A stretch of DNA of 64,000 nucleotides from contig NZ_CP138333.2 in the NCBI RefSeq assembly GCF_038561955.2, positions 744,001 to 808,000 on the forward strand, read 5' to 3'. Each line of letters starts with the position of its first letter. The first letter of the stretch is position 1. Below are positions 49,832-59,052 of this stretch, one piece after another. This DNA is from Salinicoccus sp. Bachu38 (GTDB lineage Bacteria; Bacillota; Bacilli; Staphylococcales; Salinicoccaceae). The notes below the pieces were generated by a model that saw only the letters and a program-made list of their open reading frames with translations, ran no database searches and was not told the DNA's origin. The translations under genes and the position numbers were made by a program.

Positions 49832-52684
49832 CTATTCCGTCGCCTCGCTTTCCTCTTTGCTCTCATTTGTGTCGGGGGCAGCAGGCAGCAGTTCCAACAG
49901 ATTCCTGATGACTACATTCCAGTCCCTGTTGGCGACGACCCATTCCCTTGTCCGGACACCCAGCTGTTCATCATCGACGGTTTCGAGTATTGCACTGATG
50001 AGGGATTCCACATCTTCTGCCTTGAATATTTTGCCGTTGACGTCTTCAATCACCATATCCTTCAGGGCAGCGACATCACTGACGATGACCTTCTTCCCCA
50101 TTGCCATGGCCTCATACGGCTTCAGTGGCGTCACTAGCTGGCAGAGCGGTTCATTTTTCCTTGGAAAGGGGGCGATGTCCATGACGGAGTAGTGGCTCTG
50201 GACGTCTTCCCGCGGAATTTTTCCGGGAAAGATGGCCTGGTCCGTCATGTTCAAGGTCCGTGCCTTTTTGATGAGGGCCTCTTTGGCAGGGCCCTTGCCG
50301 ACGATCATGCAGACAAATTCCTTGGGATGCAGTTGATTCCTGTTGATTGAATGGACCGCTTCAAGCACCAGGTCGAGGCCTTCATAGTCCGTGATGGAAC
50401 CGATGAATCCGAGCACGACCTTGTCTTCCAGGGTATATTTCCGGATGAGTGTCTCGTCCTTGTGGACCGGTGTGAGTGCAGCTGTGTTCACGCCATTGGT
50501 CAGGACGGTGATTTTGGAGTCCTCGATGCCTCTGCTCACCAGAAAGTCCTTAAGGCTTTCGCTGATGCAGGTGATCCGATCGGCGAGTTCACAGCATTTC
50601 AGTTCAAATTTTTCATGCAGATAGAACCGTTCGGACTGGTAGAAATAATGATTCTTTGTACTCTGTGTATACTGCCACAGCCCCCTGACTTCGTAGATGG
50701 TCGGGATGTCCATCCGTCTCCCGACTGCGAGGGCGGCGTAGGCGTTCTGGAAATTGGAGGCGGCATAGATGATGTGCGGCCGTTCCCTCTCCACGATGGT
50801 CGTGATTTCCCTGGCATACTGTTCGAAGTATGTCCTGAGCGGTGTACGGTATGTCAGATATTCGTCCGAGCGGTCGATATAGTGGGCATCGATTCCGTCA
50901 TCATACCGAGCCGGCGTGTCGTACCCTTCATGTTCCGGAGTCCAGCCGAGCCGCGTGGCAATGATGGGATGATAGCCGTGCTCCTTCACCCTCTGGATCA
51001 TTTCATCCGAACGGACGGTGTAGCCGTTGATGACCGGATAGGCCTTGTTCAACACGAACAGTATCTTTGATGGATCGGGGTCATCAAGTGGCGGCGTATC
51101 GATATCGAGGTTCCATTCCTCGCGGAACAGGATGTATTCATCCTCGGCCATCTCATATTCCCGGTCGATCAGTCTGTTCGGGAAGTCTTTCTGCATCTTC
51201 TTTACATACTTGAAGCGGTTTGTAATGTCGCCGGTATAATGATGGATGCGGATGAAGTGGCGGAACAGGTCCGGGTCCCTTTCCCTGATACGCTGTGCCG
51301 CCTCGACCTGGGCGAGGGCATCCTCGAGTTCGCCAAAGCTGAACTGGATTTTGGCCAGATACAGCCTCAGTTTGAACTGCTCCTCCGGTACGAGTTCATT
51401 GATGTACACCTCGGCCTGGGTCGTGGCTCCCGTCCGGTAGGCATGCCGGACGAGAATATACATATTGAAGAGCTTCTTGTGGCGATTATTTTCCAGATGG
51501 CGCAAGAAGTGCCTCGGCAACCGGGTCTTTTCAGTCGACTGGACAAGTGCGTTGACCACCGGCTGGAATATCCGCTCGCGTGTCCGGCCCGGGAAATTGG
51601 AGTGGATGAAGTCATCCACCTTCCGATTGACTGCCGGATCGATGAACATGGCGGAATCCTGGAATACGGTATAAGCCCGTCTGTCTTTTTTGAAGAGCCG
51701 GATTACCCTTTCATCCTCAAGGTCCAGGGTACCGTCCAGAACCATTTTTCTCAGCGAACGGATATGGTTGCGGGTCAGTTTGACCTGCGGAAGCAGTTCA
51801 TGGATGGCGTGGATGATTTCTCTGCTGTCATTGCCGCCGTGGTAGTGCTCGAAAAGTCTTTCCAGCTGTGAGGTGGCGGAGTCTGTCTGTGGTATTTTGA
51901 ATTCGAGGGTATGGAGTGCTTCAAGTGATACATATTGAAGGAGATCCGGTTTGTCATTTAGATAACTGACGGATGTGCTGTCGAGTGCATTTTTATATTC
52001 AGGCTGATCATGGAACCTGTTGACCAGTAATACATGTGCCGCATCCTGGAGGGGGGTGTCAAGCGACTCTATGACAGGAGCCAGTGCCGGGAAGTCTTCC
52101 GGTCCGGGGTCCTGTGCCATATTCAGATGTTTTTCCCTGAATGGATGCCATCTGTACTTGGCGATCGCCTGGCTGCTCTCAGTATGGAATAGAGTTCGAA
52201 GGCGTGCCCGGTGCTGCTTCGTCTGTTCGATCATCCTTTCCGCTTCATTAAAATGGTGTGCCCTGAGCATGAATGCCAGCAGGGTCTCCTTCTGGTGACG
52301 GTCCAGGTGTCCCAGCACATCCACTTTTTCGCCGGAAAGTTCGATCAGCTTGTCGAGCTGCTTCATGTCGTAGAGGATCCGGATCTTGAGCGGAAGCAGG
52401 GACGGCTCATGGATATCCCTGATCCTCATCCAGGCTTCCTCATATTTTTTCTCATGTTTCAGCACGATGCTTTTGAGATATGCGCGGTATGTCCCGTCAA
52501 GGCTGAGCGTGTCCAGCTGGTTGTAAACGAACGCATGGCGGGAGCGTCTCAAGTATATGCTCAGCACCGGCTCGCGTGCATTCAGCCGATGGGTCAATCC
52601 TTTTTTGAATAGCCGGGACGCCCGACCCTGCATGCCGGCATTCAATGCAGCGTAGGACGCTGCAGCATAAAAGTAGCTCATCAT
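49832..52684 (-). CDS. Glycosyltransferase family 4 with long helical N-terminal region
   Basis: A 950-residue fusion. Residues 1 to about 540 are helical, repeat-like (TPR-type) sequence, starting MMSYFYAAASYAALNAGMQGRASRLFKKGLTHRL. From about 548 on is a GT-B glycosyltransferase: KILFVLNKAYPVINGYTVRSDEMIQ, IYEVRGLWQYT, TVLTNGVNTAAL, LGFIGSITDYEGLDLVLEAV and PRKNEPLCQLVTPLKPYEAMAMGKKVIVSD. The GG-x-S-like substrate loop and E-x7-type donor site fit GT4. It is coupled to the heparinase-like gene. The N-terminal half is clearly paralogous to the whole product of the next gene upstream. An in-frame GTG at 52690 overlaps the ribosome-binding site, so ATG 52684 is chosen. Confidence 0.83.
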   Translation of the reverse strand: MMSYFYAAASYAALNAGMQGRASRLFKKGLTHRLNAREPVLSIYLRRSRHAFVYNQLDTLSLDGTYRAYLKSIVLKHEKKYEEAWMRIRDIHEPSLLPLKIRILYDMKQLDKLIELSGEKVDVLGHLDRHQKETLLAFMLRAHHFNEAERMIEQTKQHRARLRTLFHTESSQAIAKYRWHPFREKHLNMAQDPGPEDFPALAPVIESLDTPLQDAAHVLLVNRFHDQPEYKNALDSTSVSYLNDKPDLLQYVSLEALHTLEFKIPQTDSATSQLERLFEHYHGGNDSREIIHAIHELLPQVKLTRNHIRSLRKMVLDGTLDLEDERVIRLFKKDRRAYTVFQDSAMFIDPAVNRKVDDFIHSNFPGRTRERIFQPVVNALVQSTEKTRLPRHFLRHLENNRHKKLFNMYILVRHAYRTGATTQAEVYINELVPEEQFKLRLYLAKIQFSFGELEDALAQVEAAQRIRERDPDLFRHFIRIHHYTGDITNRFKYVKKMQKDFPNRLIDREYEMAEDEYILFREEWNLDIDTPPLDDPDPSKILFVLNKAYPVINGYTVRSDEMIQRVKEHGYHPIIATRLGWTPEHEGYDTPARYDDGIDAHYIDRSDEYLTYRTPLRTYFEQYAREITTIVERERPHIIYAASNFQNAYAALAVGRRMDIPTIYEVRGLWQYTQSTKNHYFYQSERFYLHEKFELKCCELADRITCISESLKDFLVSRGIEDSKITVLTNGVNTAALTPVHKDETLIRKYTLEDKVVLGFIGSITDYEGLDLVLEAVHSINRNQLHPKEFVCMIVGKGPAKEALIKKARTLNMTDQAIFPGKIPREDVQSHYSVMDIAPFPRKNEPLCQLVTPLKPYEAMAMGKKVIVSDVAALKDMVIEDVNGKIFKAEDVESLISAILETVDDEQLGVRTREWVVANRDWNVVIRNLLELLPAAPDTNESKEESEATE

Positions 52685-52728
52685 CTTCACCTCAGCAATT
52701 CTAGTAGCGGTTCATTTATATTCCCCCT

Positions 52729-52778
52729 GCATATATATACTTTTACCCTAAATGTGTAAAATTACTTATATGAATGAG
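52729..52778 (-). promoter_or_regulatory. Conserved upstream element, copy A
   Basis: About 50 bases, 45 upstream of the ATG at 52684. They align almost base for base with a second copy at 54481-54530, upstream of the paralogous gene. On the minus strand the core reads ATAAGTAA, a variable stretch, then TAGGGTAAAA and TATATA. It probably holds a shared promoter or operator; GGGTAA is sigma-B-like but no matching -35 is found. Confidence 0.6.
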
Positions 52779-52812
52779 AAGTTTGTGATCTGAAAACTAC
52801 GATGATGAAGCG

Positions 52813-52857
52813 ATAAAAGAAGAAGCGGACGTCTGCATAAAGACGTCCGCTTCTTCC
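52813..52857 (-). terminator. Strong terminator after the GT-less paralogue gene
   Basis: A 16-base perfect stem GAAGAAGCGGACGTCT / AGACGTCCGCTTCTTC; the minus strand continues with TTTTAT. It ends the transcript of the upstream minus-strand gene. Confidence 0.9.
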
Positions 52858-52867
52858 AAGTACTCCT

Positions 52868-54439
52868 CTAATTCCTATTCAGCCTTTCATACGCTGCCTT
52901 TGCCTTTTCGTATTCACGGTCCGGCAGCGCCTTCGGATAGTGTTCCCTCATTTTCCCCATATATTTCAGCAGGTTCTCCGAATCTCCCAGCCGCCTGTAG
53001 ATTTTGATGAAGCTCATGTAGAGTTCCGAATGCTGATCGGTAAGCTTTTCGGCCGCCTTGACCTCTTCCAGGGCCTCCTCGAGTTCACCGAAGCCGTAGA
53101 GGAATTTCGCCAGATAGAGCCTTATTTTGAACTGGTTATCCGGTATCAATTCCCTGATGTATTTTTCGACCTGGGCCTTGTCGCCGCTGCGGTATGTGTG
53201 GCGGACGAGGATGCACATGCTGGAAAAATTTCTGTGCCTCGTCCGCTCCAGATAGTGGACGAAATAGCGTGGCAGAGTGGTCTTTTCGGTCGATTCGACA
53301 AGTTCATTTACAAGGGGGCGGAAAATCTTTTCCCGCACCTTGCTCGAAAAATGAAAATAGACGAAGTTGTCGACGGCCCTGTTTATTCTGGTGTTGAGGA
53401 AGAGGGCAGGATACTGGAAGACCGTATAGGCCTTCTTATCCTCCCTGAACATCTGAATCAATCGTTCGTTGTAGAGGTCGAGCGTGCCATAGAGTATCAT
53501 CTTTCTCATCGAACGGATATGGCTGTCGGTCAATTTGGCTTCCGGCAGCAGCTGATGGATGGCCCGGATGACGGCCTGACCGCGATTGCCGCTGTGATAG
53601 TATTCGAACAGCAGATCAAGCTGTGAAGATGGTGTTCCCAGAAGTGATGCATTGAAATTGAGCGTATAGAGGGCTTCAATACTGATGTATTGGAGCAGAT
53701 CCGCCTTGTTGTTCATATGCGCGACGGAAGTCCTGTTGAGCATCCGGTGATACTGTGATTCGTCATGGAACCGGTTGATGAGGTGGACATGTGCCGCATC
53801 CTGCAGAGTGGCCTCCAAAGATTCTATTGTACTCATCAATGAAGAGAAGTCCTCCGGCTGCGGGTCGGATTTCATGCCGAGATGTGCATTCCTGAATGTT
53901 TCCCAGTCGTATCTGATGACCGGATGGCTGCTTTCCGTTTCGAACAGGGTACGCAGCCGCTCCTTGTCAGGTTCGGTCCTGCTGATCATCTGTTCCGCCC
54001 TCTCTGTGTCATGATTCCGGATCATGTGCCGGATCAGGGCCTCTTTCCGTTCAATTTTCAGGTGTGCAAGTATGTCCACACCCTCATCGGAAAGTTCGAT
54101 CAGTTCATCCTTTTTCCTCATATCACAGAGGAGGCCCACCTTGAGCGGGATGAGTGCCTCGTCGGGAATCCATTCTATCATTTCCCAGGCCGCCTGATAG
54201 TTTTTCTCATGACGATATACAAGGCTTCTGAGATAGCTTCTGTATTCCTCCTTGAGGTCCAGCAGGTCCAGCTGGCTGTGCAGATATGCATGCTGGGAAA
54301 ATCTCAGATATATTCTGATGACCGGTTCATCGGCACCCAGACGATGGGTCAGCCCCTTTTTGAAAAGTTCCCGGGCACGCTCATACATCCCCGCCTTCAA
54401 TGCAGCATGGGATGCTGCAGCATATGGATATTTCATCAT
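52868..54439 (-). CDS. Helical repeat protein, paralogue of the glycosyltransferase N-terminus
   Basis: A 523-residue protein colinear with the first half of the 950-residue glycosyltransferase: KYPYAAASHAALKAGMYERARELFKKGLTHRL at the start, then SLEATLQDAAHVHLINRFHDE, LTDSHIRSMRKMILYGTLDL, VESTEKTTLPRYFVHYLE and a final TPR-like part (GFGELEEALEEVKAAEKL, RLGDSENLLKYMGKM). It stops where the sugar-transfer domain would begin, so it carries no visible catalytic domain. It could be a scaffold or regulator of the same machinery. GAGGTG before ATG 54439 sets the start; the frame opens at 54484. Confidence 0.75.
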   Translation of the reverse strand: MMKYPYAAASHAALKAGMYERARELFKKGLTHRLGADEPVIRIYLRFSQHAYLHSQLDLLDLKEEYRSYLRSLVYRHEKNYQAAWEMIEWIPDEALIPLKVGLLCDMRKKDELIELSDEGVDILAHLKIERKEALIRHMIRNHDTERAEQMISRTEPDKERLRTLFETESSHPVIRYDWETFRNAHLGMKSDPQPEDFSSLMSTIESLEATLQDAAHVHLINRFHDESQYHRMLNRTSVAHMNNKADLLQYISIEALYTLNFNASLLGTPSSQLDLLFEYYHSGNRGQAVIRAIHQLLPEAKLTDSHIRSMRKMILYGTLDLYNERLIQMFREDKKAYTVFQYPALFLNTRINRAVDNFVYFHFSSKVREKIFRPLVNELVESTEKTTLPRYFVHYLERTRHRNFSSMCILVRHTYRSGDKAQVEKYIRELIPDNQFKIRLYLAKFLYGFGELEEALEEVKAAEKLTDQHSELYMSFIKIYRRLGDSENLLKYMGKMREHYPKALPDREYEKAKAAYERLNRN

Positions 54440-54480
54440 TTTCACCTCACAATCGTGCGCAGATATATTATATACATATC

Positions 54481-54530
54481 GCATTTATATAATTTTACCC
54501 TATATACGGGAATTTACTTATTGAATGGGG
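54481..54530 (-). promoter_or_regulatory. Conserved upstream element, copy B
   Basis: Second copy of the element at 52729-52778, 42 bases upstream of the ATG at 54439: GCATTTATATA, TTTTACCCTA, a variable stretch, TTTACTTAT and TGAATG on the plus strand. Conservation outside the coding region implies common control of both genes. Confidence 0.6.
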
Positions 54531-54584
54531 AATAATTGGTGAAGCAGTCATCCGGGTGTGTTGGAATGGAGCAGGCATATCGGA

Positions 54585-55997
54585 CTACTTTGCGACGGCC
54601 CTGTACAGTCTTGCAACGCTTTCTTCTATCAGATCCGGATCCAGATTGGCAAACCCGAGTATCAGTTTTTTGCAGTCGCTGCCATAGTCCAGGGAATTGA
54701 AGGAGAACCGCCTCATATCATAGATTTCAATCTTTTCTGCAACGGCCCTCTTCATTATTTCCTCGTAGCTTTTGTCTGTTCTGAACTCTGCAAGGAAATG
54801 GAGACCGGCAGGGATGTCGTTTATTTTCACATCCTCTCCAAAGTATTCATACAGTTTGCTGATGAGCAGCTGCCTGTTGGAGAAGTGGTGGAGGTTCATT
54901 TTGCGTACATGTTTGCTGTAGTCCCCCTTGTCGATGAAATGCTTCAACGCGAGCAGTTGGAGCGTGTTGTTCCCCTGGATCCATTCACGGTACAGTGATT
55001 TATACCGGTTTATTACAGGGATCGGAAGGACAGCATAGCTGAACCTGAAGCTTGGGAGCAGTGTCTTCGAAAATGTACCGCAATATATGACCTTCTGATT
55101 CTTATCCAGACTTTGCAGGGAGGGGATGTTGTCCGTCGTATACTTGAATTCACTGTCATAGTCATCTTCCAATATGAATCTGTTGGGCTTCCCGGCGGCC
55201 CAGTTCAACAGGTCTATCCGTCTTGATATCGGCATGATGGTGCCGGTCGGAAACTGGTGGGAAGGGGTGACGAAGACATAGTCCGGGTCTTCTTTTTCCA
55301 GTACTTCCATGTTGATTCCCTTATCATCAAGAGGGATCGGGATGACAGTGAAGTTTTTATTTTTCAACAGTGTATACATCCTGGAGTAGCCGGGATCCTC
55401 AATGGCGATTCTGGCCCCTTCCTCCGCCATATCGAGAATCTGGTTTATCAGGGGGAGTGTACCCGTACTCAGCACGAGCTGTTCGGGAAAGCAGGAGACC
55501 CCTCTCGTAACGGCGATGAGATCCCGGATCGATTCCCTCACAATGTATGGTCCCTGGAAATGATTGAGTCCGGAAATATAATGCCTGTAGTTCCTTATCG
55601 CGTGATTTTCTGCAGCAATCCACTTTTTGAAGGGGAACAGTGCAACATTCGTCGTAATGTGGGTGAAGGATAGCCAGTCCTCTTCAAGGGTTTCGTCCTC
55701 CTTCAACTCTTCGGGCAGCTGGTCCACAGCCTGTTCATGTATTTTGAATGGATTGATTGCCTCGACGTAATATCCGCTTTTTTCTATGCTGTAAAGATAC
55801 CCTTCAGCGATCAGCTGTTCATAGGCGTTCGCAACAGAGTTCGTACTGACCCCGAGGTCCTTTGCCAGAACCCGTTTGGAGGGCAGCCTGTACCCTTGGG
55901 TGAGCCTGCCCTGCATAATCATTTCCTTGATTCCTTCGTAAACCTGCCTATAGATGAAGCCGGCATTCCTTTCATGATCGATCTTCAGTTTGAGCAT
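54585..55997 (-). CDS. gabR: MocR-family regulator (GabR-like)
   Basis: A 470-residue MocR protein. The N-terminal GntR winged helix (residues about 10-78, RQVYEGIKEMIMQGRLTQGYRLPSKRVLAKDLGVSTNSVANAYEQLIAEGYL) is fused to a class I aminotransferase fold. The latter has FVTPSHQFPTGTIMPISRR, LEDDYDSEF and the PLP lysine in IYCGTFSKTLLPSFRFSYAV. GabR of B. subtilis binds GABA and PLP and activates the divergent gabTD operon. Here it is likewise divergent from gabT-gabD, with two GGTACC sites in between. EnuR (ectoine) is a related alternative. Confidence 0.83.
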   Translation of the reverse strand: MLKLKIDHERNAGFIYRQVYEGIKEMIMQGRLTQGYRLPSKRVLAKDLGVSTNSVANAYEQLIAEGYLYSIEKSGYYVEAINPFKIHEQAVDQLPEELKEDETLEEDWLSFTHITTNVALFPFKKWIAAENHAIRNYRHYISGLNHFQGPYIVRESIRDLIAVTRGVSCFPEQLVLSTGTLPLINQILDMAEEGARIAIEDPGYSRMYTLLKNKNFTVIPIPLDDKGINMEVLEKEDPDYVFVTPSHQFPTGTIMPISRRIDLLNWAAGKPNRFILEDDYDSEFKYTTDNIPSLQSLDKNQKVIYCGTFSKTLLPSFRFSYAVLPIPVINRYKSLYREWIQGNNTLQLLALKHFIDKGDYSKHVRKMNLHHFSNRQLLISKLYEYFGEDVKINDIPAGLHFLAEFRTDKSYEEIMKRAVAEKIEIYDMRRFSFNSLDYGSDCKKLILGFANLDPDLIEESVARLYRAVAK

Positions 55998-56013
55998 GAC
56001 ATCCCCCTTGATG

Positions 56014-56038
56014 AGGTACCTGTGGACATCTGGTACCT
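56014..56038. promoter_or_regulatory. Paired GGTACC sites in the gabR-gabT intergenic region
   Basis: AGGTACCT at 56014 and TGGTACCT at 56031, 17 bases apart. They lie 17 bases upstream of the regulator gene in the 127-base divergent region. MocR regulators bind paired repeats in such places (B. subtilis GabR uses ATACCA repeats), so this is the likely operator. Confidence 0.55.
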
Positions 56039-56124
56039 AAAAAAATGAAAAATTGGTGCTTTTAATTGTATCAGTGTTTGCGATAATAATCTATAAATTC
56101 GCAATTTTGAAAGGAGTTACGGCA

Positions 56125-57420
56125 ATGAGTGATATCGTTAAGGATCTGCAGAGGAAAAGAGAAGCATTCATCCCCAGAGGAGTCGGCAATGGAAACCTGA
56201 ATATAGCCGATCATGCAGAAGGGGCGACTGTAACAGACCTCGATGGCAACAGATGGATCGATTTTGCAGGTGCCATCGGCACACTGAATGTTGGGCACAG
56301 TCATCCGAAAGTGACGGAAGCGGTCAAATCCCAGGTGGACAAGTTCCTGCATCCCGGCTTCAATGTCATCATGTATGAAAGCTACATCAACCTTGCAGAA
56401 AAACTCTGTAAAATCACTCCGGGTGAGTTTGACAAGCAGGCCCTGCTGGCAAATTCGGGAGCCGAGGCTGTGGAGAATGCAGTGAAGGTCTCAAGGAAAT
56501 ATACACGCCGGCAGGCCGTCGTTTCATTCGAAAGGGGATTCCACGGGCGGACGAACCTGACCATGGGACTCACAAGCAAGGTAAAACCATATAAGTATGG
56601 GTTCGGCCCTTTTGCTTCGGAACTGTATAAGGCACCTTTTCCTGACGTTTCGAGGAAGCCGGAACAGATGAGTGAAGAAGAGTATATTGATTTCATCATC
56701 CAGCAATTCGACAGTTTCTTCGTCTCAAGCGTGGACCCCGAAACGGTGGCCTGTGTCATAATGGAGCCGGTCCAGGGGGAAGGAGGCTTCATCATCCCCC
56801 CGAAAAGGTTCGTCAAATATGTCAGTGACTTCTGCAAGGAACATGGCATCGTTTTTGTGGCGGATGAGATACAGACAGGATTCGGACGGACAGGAACCAT
56901 GTTTGCGATGGAACAGTTTGATGTTGTGCCGGACCTCATCACGGTATCAAAATCATTGGCAGCGGGTCTGCCATTGAGTGGCGTCGTGGGGCGGAAGGAA
57001 ATAATGGAGGCAGCGAGTCCGGGTGAACTCGGGGGCACCTATGCCGGAAACCCCGTGGCCTGTGCAGCAGCGCTGGCTGTAATAGAGACGATAGAGGAAG
57101 AAGATCTGCTCGAGAGGTCTGAAACGCTGGGACAGAAACTGGAAGAAAAGATGAAGGCATTCAGGGAGCAGCACGCTTTCATCGGCGACATAAGAAGAAT
57201 GGGGTCCATGGTGGCGATGGAAATCATAGAAGAGGGAAGCAGAAACACGCCTGACAAGCAGAAGACGGGACGGATCGCCAAGTATGCAAATGATAATGGC
57301 CTGCTCCTGTTGACTGCGGGCGTCAGCGGAAACGTCGTCCGTTTCCTGGCACCGCTTGTAATTACAGATGAAGAACTGGACGCCGGTCTGGATATTCTGG
57401 AGAAAGCACTTGAAGCCTGA
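56125..57420 (+). CDS. gabT: Class III omega-aminotransferase, 4-aminobutyrate type
   Basis: A 431-residue class III PLP aminotransferase. Typical elements: DLDGNRWIDFAGAIGTLNVGHSHPKV, LLANSGAEAVENAVKVSRKYT, SFERGFHGRTNLTMGLTSK, IMEPVQGEGGFI, VADEIQTGFGRTG and the PLP lysine in LITVSKSLAAGLPLSGVVG. GabT converts GABA and 2-oxoglutarate to succinate semialdehyde and glutamate. Beta-alanine or diaminobutyrate are possible other substrates. The upstream open frame from 56053 has no ribosome-binding site, whereas AAGGAG precedes ATG 56125. First gene of the divergent operon. Confidence 0.87.
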   Translation: MSDIVKDLQRKREAFIPRGVGNGNLNIADHAEGATVTDLDGNRWIDFAGAIGTLNVGHSHPKVTEAVKSQVDKFLHPGFNVIMYESYINLAEKLCKITPGEFDKQALLANSGAEAVENAVKVSRKYTRRQAVVSFERGFHGRTNLTMGLTSKVKPYKYGFGPFASELYKAPFPDVSRKPEQMSEEEYIDFIIQQFDSFFVSSVDPETVACVIMEPVQGEGGFIIPPKRFVKYVSDFCKEHGIVFVADEIQTGFGRTGTMFAMEQFDVVPDLITVSKSLAAGLPLSGVVGRKEIMEAASPGELGGTYAGNPVACAAALAVIETIEEEDLLERSETLGQKLEEKMKAFREQHAFIGDIRRMGSMVAMEIIEEGSRNTPDKQKTGRIAKYANDNGLLLLTAGVSGNVVRFLAPLVITDEELDAGLDILEKALEA

Positions 57421-57435
57421 AGGAGGCACATGGCA

Positions 57436-58827
57436 ATGATGGAAGTTAGCAATCCCGCTACGGGAGAAGTGATTGAAGTACTGAAGACCGATTCGGAGAA
57501 TGAAGTGCTGGAGAAGATCAGAAGGGGGCACGCTGCCCAATCCGACTGGAAGCGGCTGGACGCCCATGAGAAATCCCGGCTGTTGAAGGAATGGTCCCGG
57601 CTTGTTGAAGACAATAAGGAAGCGCTTGCCAATATAATCACCAGTGAAAGCGGAAAGCCGATCAGGGAATCAATAGGGGAAGTTGCCTATGCGAAGAGCT
57701 ACATCGACTGGTATGCAGAAGAGGCGAAAAGGATCTACGGGAGAACCATCCCTGCCAATTCCGCGAACAAGGAGATCCTCATTGCCAAGCAGCCTGTAGG
57801 GCTGGCCATCGGCATCGCCCCGTGGAACTTTCCGGCAGCGATGATCACCCGTAAGGCGGCGCCGGCACTTGCTGCTGGCTGTACATTCATTGCCAAGCCG
57901 GCTGAAGAGACGCCGTTGACTACGGTGAAGCTGGTAGAACTGGCTCTTGAAGCGGGCATCCCGGAGGATGTATTCCAGTATATCAATGGATATGGGCATG
58001 AAATCGGCCATCTGTTCACCGGTAGTGAACTGGTGAGGAAGATCAGCTTTACCGGTTCCACTGAAGTGGGCAAGAAGCTCATACAGGCCAGTGCCAATAC
58101 GGTGAAGCATGTATCCATGGAACTGGGTGGACATGCGCCCCTGATCGTCAACGCGGATGCCGACCTCGATTTTGCGGTCGATCAGACCCTCGCCGCCAAA
58201 TTCAGGAATGCCGGGCAGACATGCATATGTCCAAACCGGGTCATTGTGCATGAAAGCATCGAAGCGGCCTTCACAGAGAAACTGAGGGAGAAGGTGGCGG
58301 CCCTGAAAATGGGCAATGGACTCGAGGCGGATACGGATATTGGTCCGGTAATCAACGAAGAAGGGTATAATAAAATTTATAACCAGATTCGTGAGGCGGA
58401 ATCGAAGGGGGCAACTGTCGTCTGTGGCAATGCATTCGACACCGACCCGGAAAAACAGACATATTTCATTGAGCCGACAGTGCTGTCGAATGTCAGTGAG
58501 GATATGCTCATAATGCAGGAGGAGACGTTCGGTCCAGTGATTCCCATAACGACTTTCAACAGTATCGACAGGGCGATAGAGATAGCGAATGGGACGCCGT
58601 ATGGTCTGGCTGCATACTTCTTTACGAATGACTACCGGCTGGGCAAGTACCTTCATGAAAACCTTGAATTTGGGGTGATCGGCTGGAATGATGGCGCACC
58701 TTCGGCGGCACATGCACCATTTGGCGGCATGAAGGAAAGCGGTCTCGGCCGGGAAGGCGGCATCGAAGGGATTGAAGGATACCTCGAGACGAAATATATA
58801 TCCATCGGGAACCATATCCAGAAATAA
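57436..58827 (+). CDS. gabD: NAD(P)-dependent succinate-semialdehyde dehydrogenase
   Basis: A 463-residue aldehyde dehydrogenase close to Gab[42 protein letters not shown], catalytic Glu in [12 protein letters not shown], catalytic Cys in [17 protein letters not shown], and [10 protein letters not shown]. It oxidises succinate semialdehyde (or a similar semialdehyde) made by the preceding aminotransferase. GAAGGAGG at 57419-57426 favours ATG 57436 over ATG 57430, which would sit too close. The spacing of 15 bases to gabT indicates one operon. Confidence 0.88.
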   Translation: MMEVSNPATGEVIEVLKTDSENEVLEKIRRGHAAQSDWKRLDAHEKSRLLKEWSRLVEDNKEALANIITSESGKPIRESIGEVAYAKSYIDWYAEEAKRIYGRTIPANSANKEILIAKQPVGLAIGIAPWNFPAAMITRKAAPALAAGCTFIAKPAEETPLTTVKLVELALEAGIPEDVFQYINGYGHEIGHLFTGSELVRKISFTGSTEVGKKLIQASANTVKHVSMELGGHAPLIVNADADLDFAVDQTLAAKFRNAGQTCICPNRVIVHESIEAAFTEKLREKVAALKMGNGLEADTDIGPVINEEGYNKIYNQIREAESKGATVVCGNAFDTDPEKQTYFIEPTVLSNVSEDMLIMQEETFGPVIPITTFNSIDRAIEIANGTPYGLAAYFFTNDYRLGKYLHENLEFGVIGWNDGAPSAAHAPFGGMKESGLGREGGIEGIEGYLETKYISIGNHIQK

Positions 58828-58851
58828 AGCATGCAAAAGGGGACAGGATAA

Positions 58852-59052
58852 ATGAATATTGATGTATTGATCCTCTTCTTTAATGCCACACTTGTAACCA
58901 TCATCTCGTGTGTGGTTGTCATAGGCATTCTCAAAAAGCAGTATCTGCCTGTGATTCAGGAAGAGGAGAACAAACAGAGGAACGCACAGAATAATAACCG
59001 GGCGAACGAGACAATCACCAATGATCCAGAACAGAAAGAGGGTGTGCGCTGA
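58852..59052 (+). CDS. Small single-pass membrane protein preceding the SSS symporter
   Basis: A 66-residue protein with one N-terminal membrane helix (VLILFFNATLVTIISCVVVIGIL) and a polar Asn/Gln/Glu tail. The final codon shares a base with the symporter start (TGATG), so translation is coupled. I do not know a named family. Small membrane proteins paired with sodium symporters are known in other cases and act as stabilising or regulatory subunits, which is the likely role here. Start follows GGGGACAGG. Confidence 0.72.
   Translation: MNIDVLILFFNATLVTIISCVVVIGILKKQYLPVIQEEENKQRNAQNNNRANETITNDPEQKEGVR

Noticed and set aside
54585-57420. Ectoine-degradation cluster (EnuR, DoeD, DoeC)
   Set aside because: The regulator and aminotransferase families would allow it, but the deacetylase here is M20 rather than the AspA/AstE-type DoeB, and the M24 gene lies 30 kb away in another operon.
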